Below, piece after piece: positions 54,202 to 54,994 of a stretch of DNA of 54,994 nt. The stretch is from Anaerolineae bacterium (GTDB taxonomy: Bacteria > Chloroflexota > Anaerolineae > Aggregatilineales > Aggregatilineaceae). Position numbers and translations under genes: made by a program. Each line of letters opens with the position of its first letter. The first letter of the stretch is position 1. Under the pieces are notes generated by a model. That model had not been told where the DNA came from. It saw only the letters and a list, made by a program, of their open reading frames with translations, and did not search any database. The stretch covers positions 1-54,994 of the forward strand of contig JAHDWP010000022.1 of the NCBI GenBank assembly GCA_023382715.1, given 5' to 3'.

Positions 54202-54510
54202 CTAGTCGTCGTCGCAGAGATCGTCAAGGTCTTGTTCCCATTCGGTCGAGAACTCACGGATGCTGGCGCGCAGATCGTCCTCGCTCACACTGAGCGGCGG
54301 CTCGGCGTACTTGTTACGCAGGCTCTCGACTCCCTGAAATGCCCCTGCTGTGCGCAAATGCTGGTGCTCTGCAAGCAGCATGTCGCGCGTCACGCGGTGG
54401 CTGCCTTCCGGCAGAAGAGTCGCCTGCAAGCGTTGAACGAGCACAGCGCGGTCGTGTGCATCCAACTGCTCTGCCAGGTGGACAACTTGTTCAAGTGTCA
54501 CAGGTCCCAT
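54202..54510 (-). CDS. Antitoxin of the PIN toxin
   Basis: A 102-residue acidic protein: LEQVVHLAEQLDAHDRAVLVQRLQ at the N-terminus, a middle linker, and an acidic C-terminus (EFSTEWEQDLDDLCDDD). It lies immediately upstream of the PIN gene on the same strand, the standard antitoxin-toxin order. The N-terminal helices may form the dimer; no AbrB/RHH/Phd motif is clear. Confidence 0.72.
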   Translation of the reverse strand: MGPVTLEQVVHLAEQLDAHDRAVLVQRLQATLLPEGSHRVTRDMLLAEHQHLRTAGAFQGVESLRNKYAEPPLSVSEDDLRASIREFSTEWEQDLDDLCDDD

Positions 54511-54668
54511 CTCGCTGCCTCAGATGCTTTACTCTCTACCTATCGCTTTGCTCTATTATACCGGCTCTTGTCGTGGACAAGCCTCAAACTTATAGCGACA
54601 CTGACCCGGTTACCTGGCCAGGCCTCGGATCAGCCTGAAGAGGCTACCCGTCTCTCTCCCGCCCGATC

Positions 54669-54750
54669 GGCGGCGGCAGCACGTTCTACTTCACCCTGCC
54701 GCGCGCGCCCATGCCGGAGCAGAGTCTGCCGTCTCCGCGCTGAGCGGCGC
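54669..54750. repeat. 82-bp direct repeat, displaced copy of the histidine kinase 3' end
   Basis: This copy of the kinase 3' end (one mismatch) is not attached to a kinase gene. It marks the far edge of the toxin-antitoxin cassette. The remaining spacer 54511-54668 shows no gene. Confidence 0.95.
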
Positions 54751-54818
54751 GAATGGTAACGCATGAGTTGCGGCGGCTAGGGGCGCAGCGCAGCGACGGC
54801 TCAGAGCGTGTACGAAAA

Positions 54819-54920
54819 CCCCTCACCCCTGCACCCCTCTCCCTCACCGGGGAGAGGGGAAATCCTGCGCCTTGCTCCCCTTCTCCCCCTGGAGGGAGAA
54901 GGGGTTGGGGGATGAGGGGA
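54819..54920. repeat. GC-rich CCCCTCACCCC spacer repeats
   Basis: The segment 54819-54870 is near-identical in inverted orientation to 53-102. It is followed by CTCCCCTTCTCCCCCTGGAG and GGGAGAAGGGG, which can pair. It is non-coding. Confidence 0.65.
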
Positions 54921-54940
54921 GCTTATCAGACACCCTCTCA

Positions 54941-54994
54941 GCTCGACTTTGCACATGCCAATCCTTGCTTATGGCCCTTCGGCTAGAGAAGGCC
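54941..54994. mobile_element. Second copy of the miniature element, cut by the window edge
   Basis: These 54 bp are identical to the first 54 bp of the element at 48353-48530, beginning with the inverted repeat GCTCGACTTTGCACAT. The flanking sequence differs (TCA rather than TGA before the end), as expected for an independent insertion. The other end lies outside the window. Confidence 0.8.

Overview
The window is high-GC bacterial DNA. Its predicted lipoproteins, FHA and Ser/Thr-kinase signalling proteins, PAS-rich histidine kinases and abundant short spacers of the CCCCTCACCCC type resemble environmental Chloroflexota (Anaerolineae-like) genomes. This placement is an inference from gene content and style; no rRNA is present. 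Most genes are chromosomal housekeeping or signalling genes. Several low-GC accessory inserts and small repeats interrupt them.

Layout. 0.1-1.5 kb: tRNA-Ser(CGA), tadA and a zinc-ribbon mscL. 1.8-5.0 kb: an overlapping operon of a cyclic-nucleotide-binding-domain/aspartate ammonia-lyase fusion, hisH and hisA. 5.6-9.7 kb: FHA protein, lipoprotein, TPR membrane protein, Flp-like pilin and a second lipoprotein. 9.8-19.2 kb: PAP2-like protein, multi-PAS histidine kinase, secreted proteins, haloalkane-dehalogenase-like hydrolase and PfkB kinase. 19.6-24.1 kb: MFS exporter overlapping a DUF262/HNH protein, then an unknown protein. 24.2-29.0 kb: DUF4097-like lipoprotein, then Fur divergent from a siderophore/haem/cobalamin-type ABC importer (binding protein, permease, ATPase). 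29.1-31.8 kb: two small membrane proteins, an L,D-transpeptidase and an ArsR-ArsC fusion. 31.9-36.9 kb: a 1685-residue STAND/TPR protein. 37.2-39.6 kb: IS481-like remnant, a GTPase-like/glyoxalase fusion and a PHP phosphatase. 40.0-47.3 kb: DUF3800 gene, glgB, Ser/Thr kinase and a beta-propeller protein. 47.5-49.3 kb: an accessory patch with a PIN toxin-antitoxin pair, a gene split by a miniature element, and a methyltransferase tail. 49.4-55.0 kb: small conserved proteins, lpdA, a second histidine kinase, and a second PIN toxin-antitoxin pair.

The most notable structure is a repeated architecture. Directly downstream of two unrelated genes (glgB, and the histidine kinase at 52017) there is a cassette of about 0.9-1.2 kb carrying an accessory gene (DUF3800, or a PIN toxin-antitoxin pair). 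The far side of each cassette carries a second copy of the last 82-86 bp of the host gene, stop codon included. This looks like insertion at gene 3' ends, with no recombinase inside the cassettes. In addition, a 178-bp element with 16-bp terminal inverted repeats and a 3-bp target duplication sits inside a gene; removing it restores one reading frame. A second copy begins at the right edge of the window. A separate family of 134-279-bp spacers with inverted GGGTGCGTGCAAA ends occurs five times.
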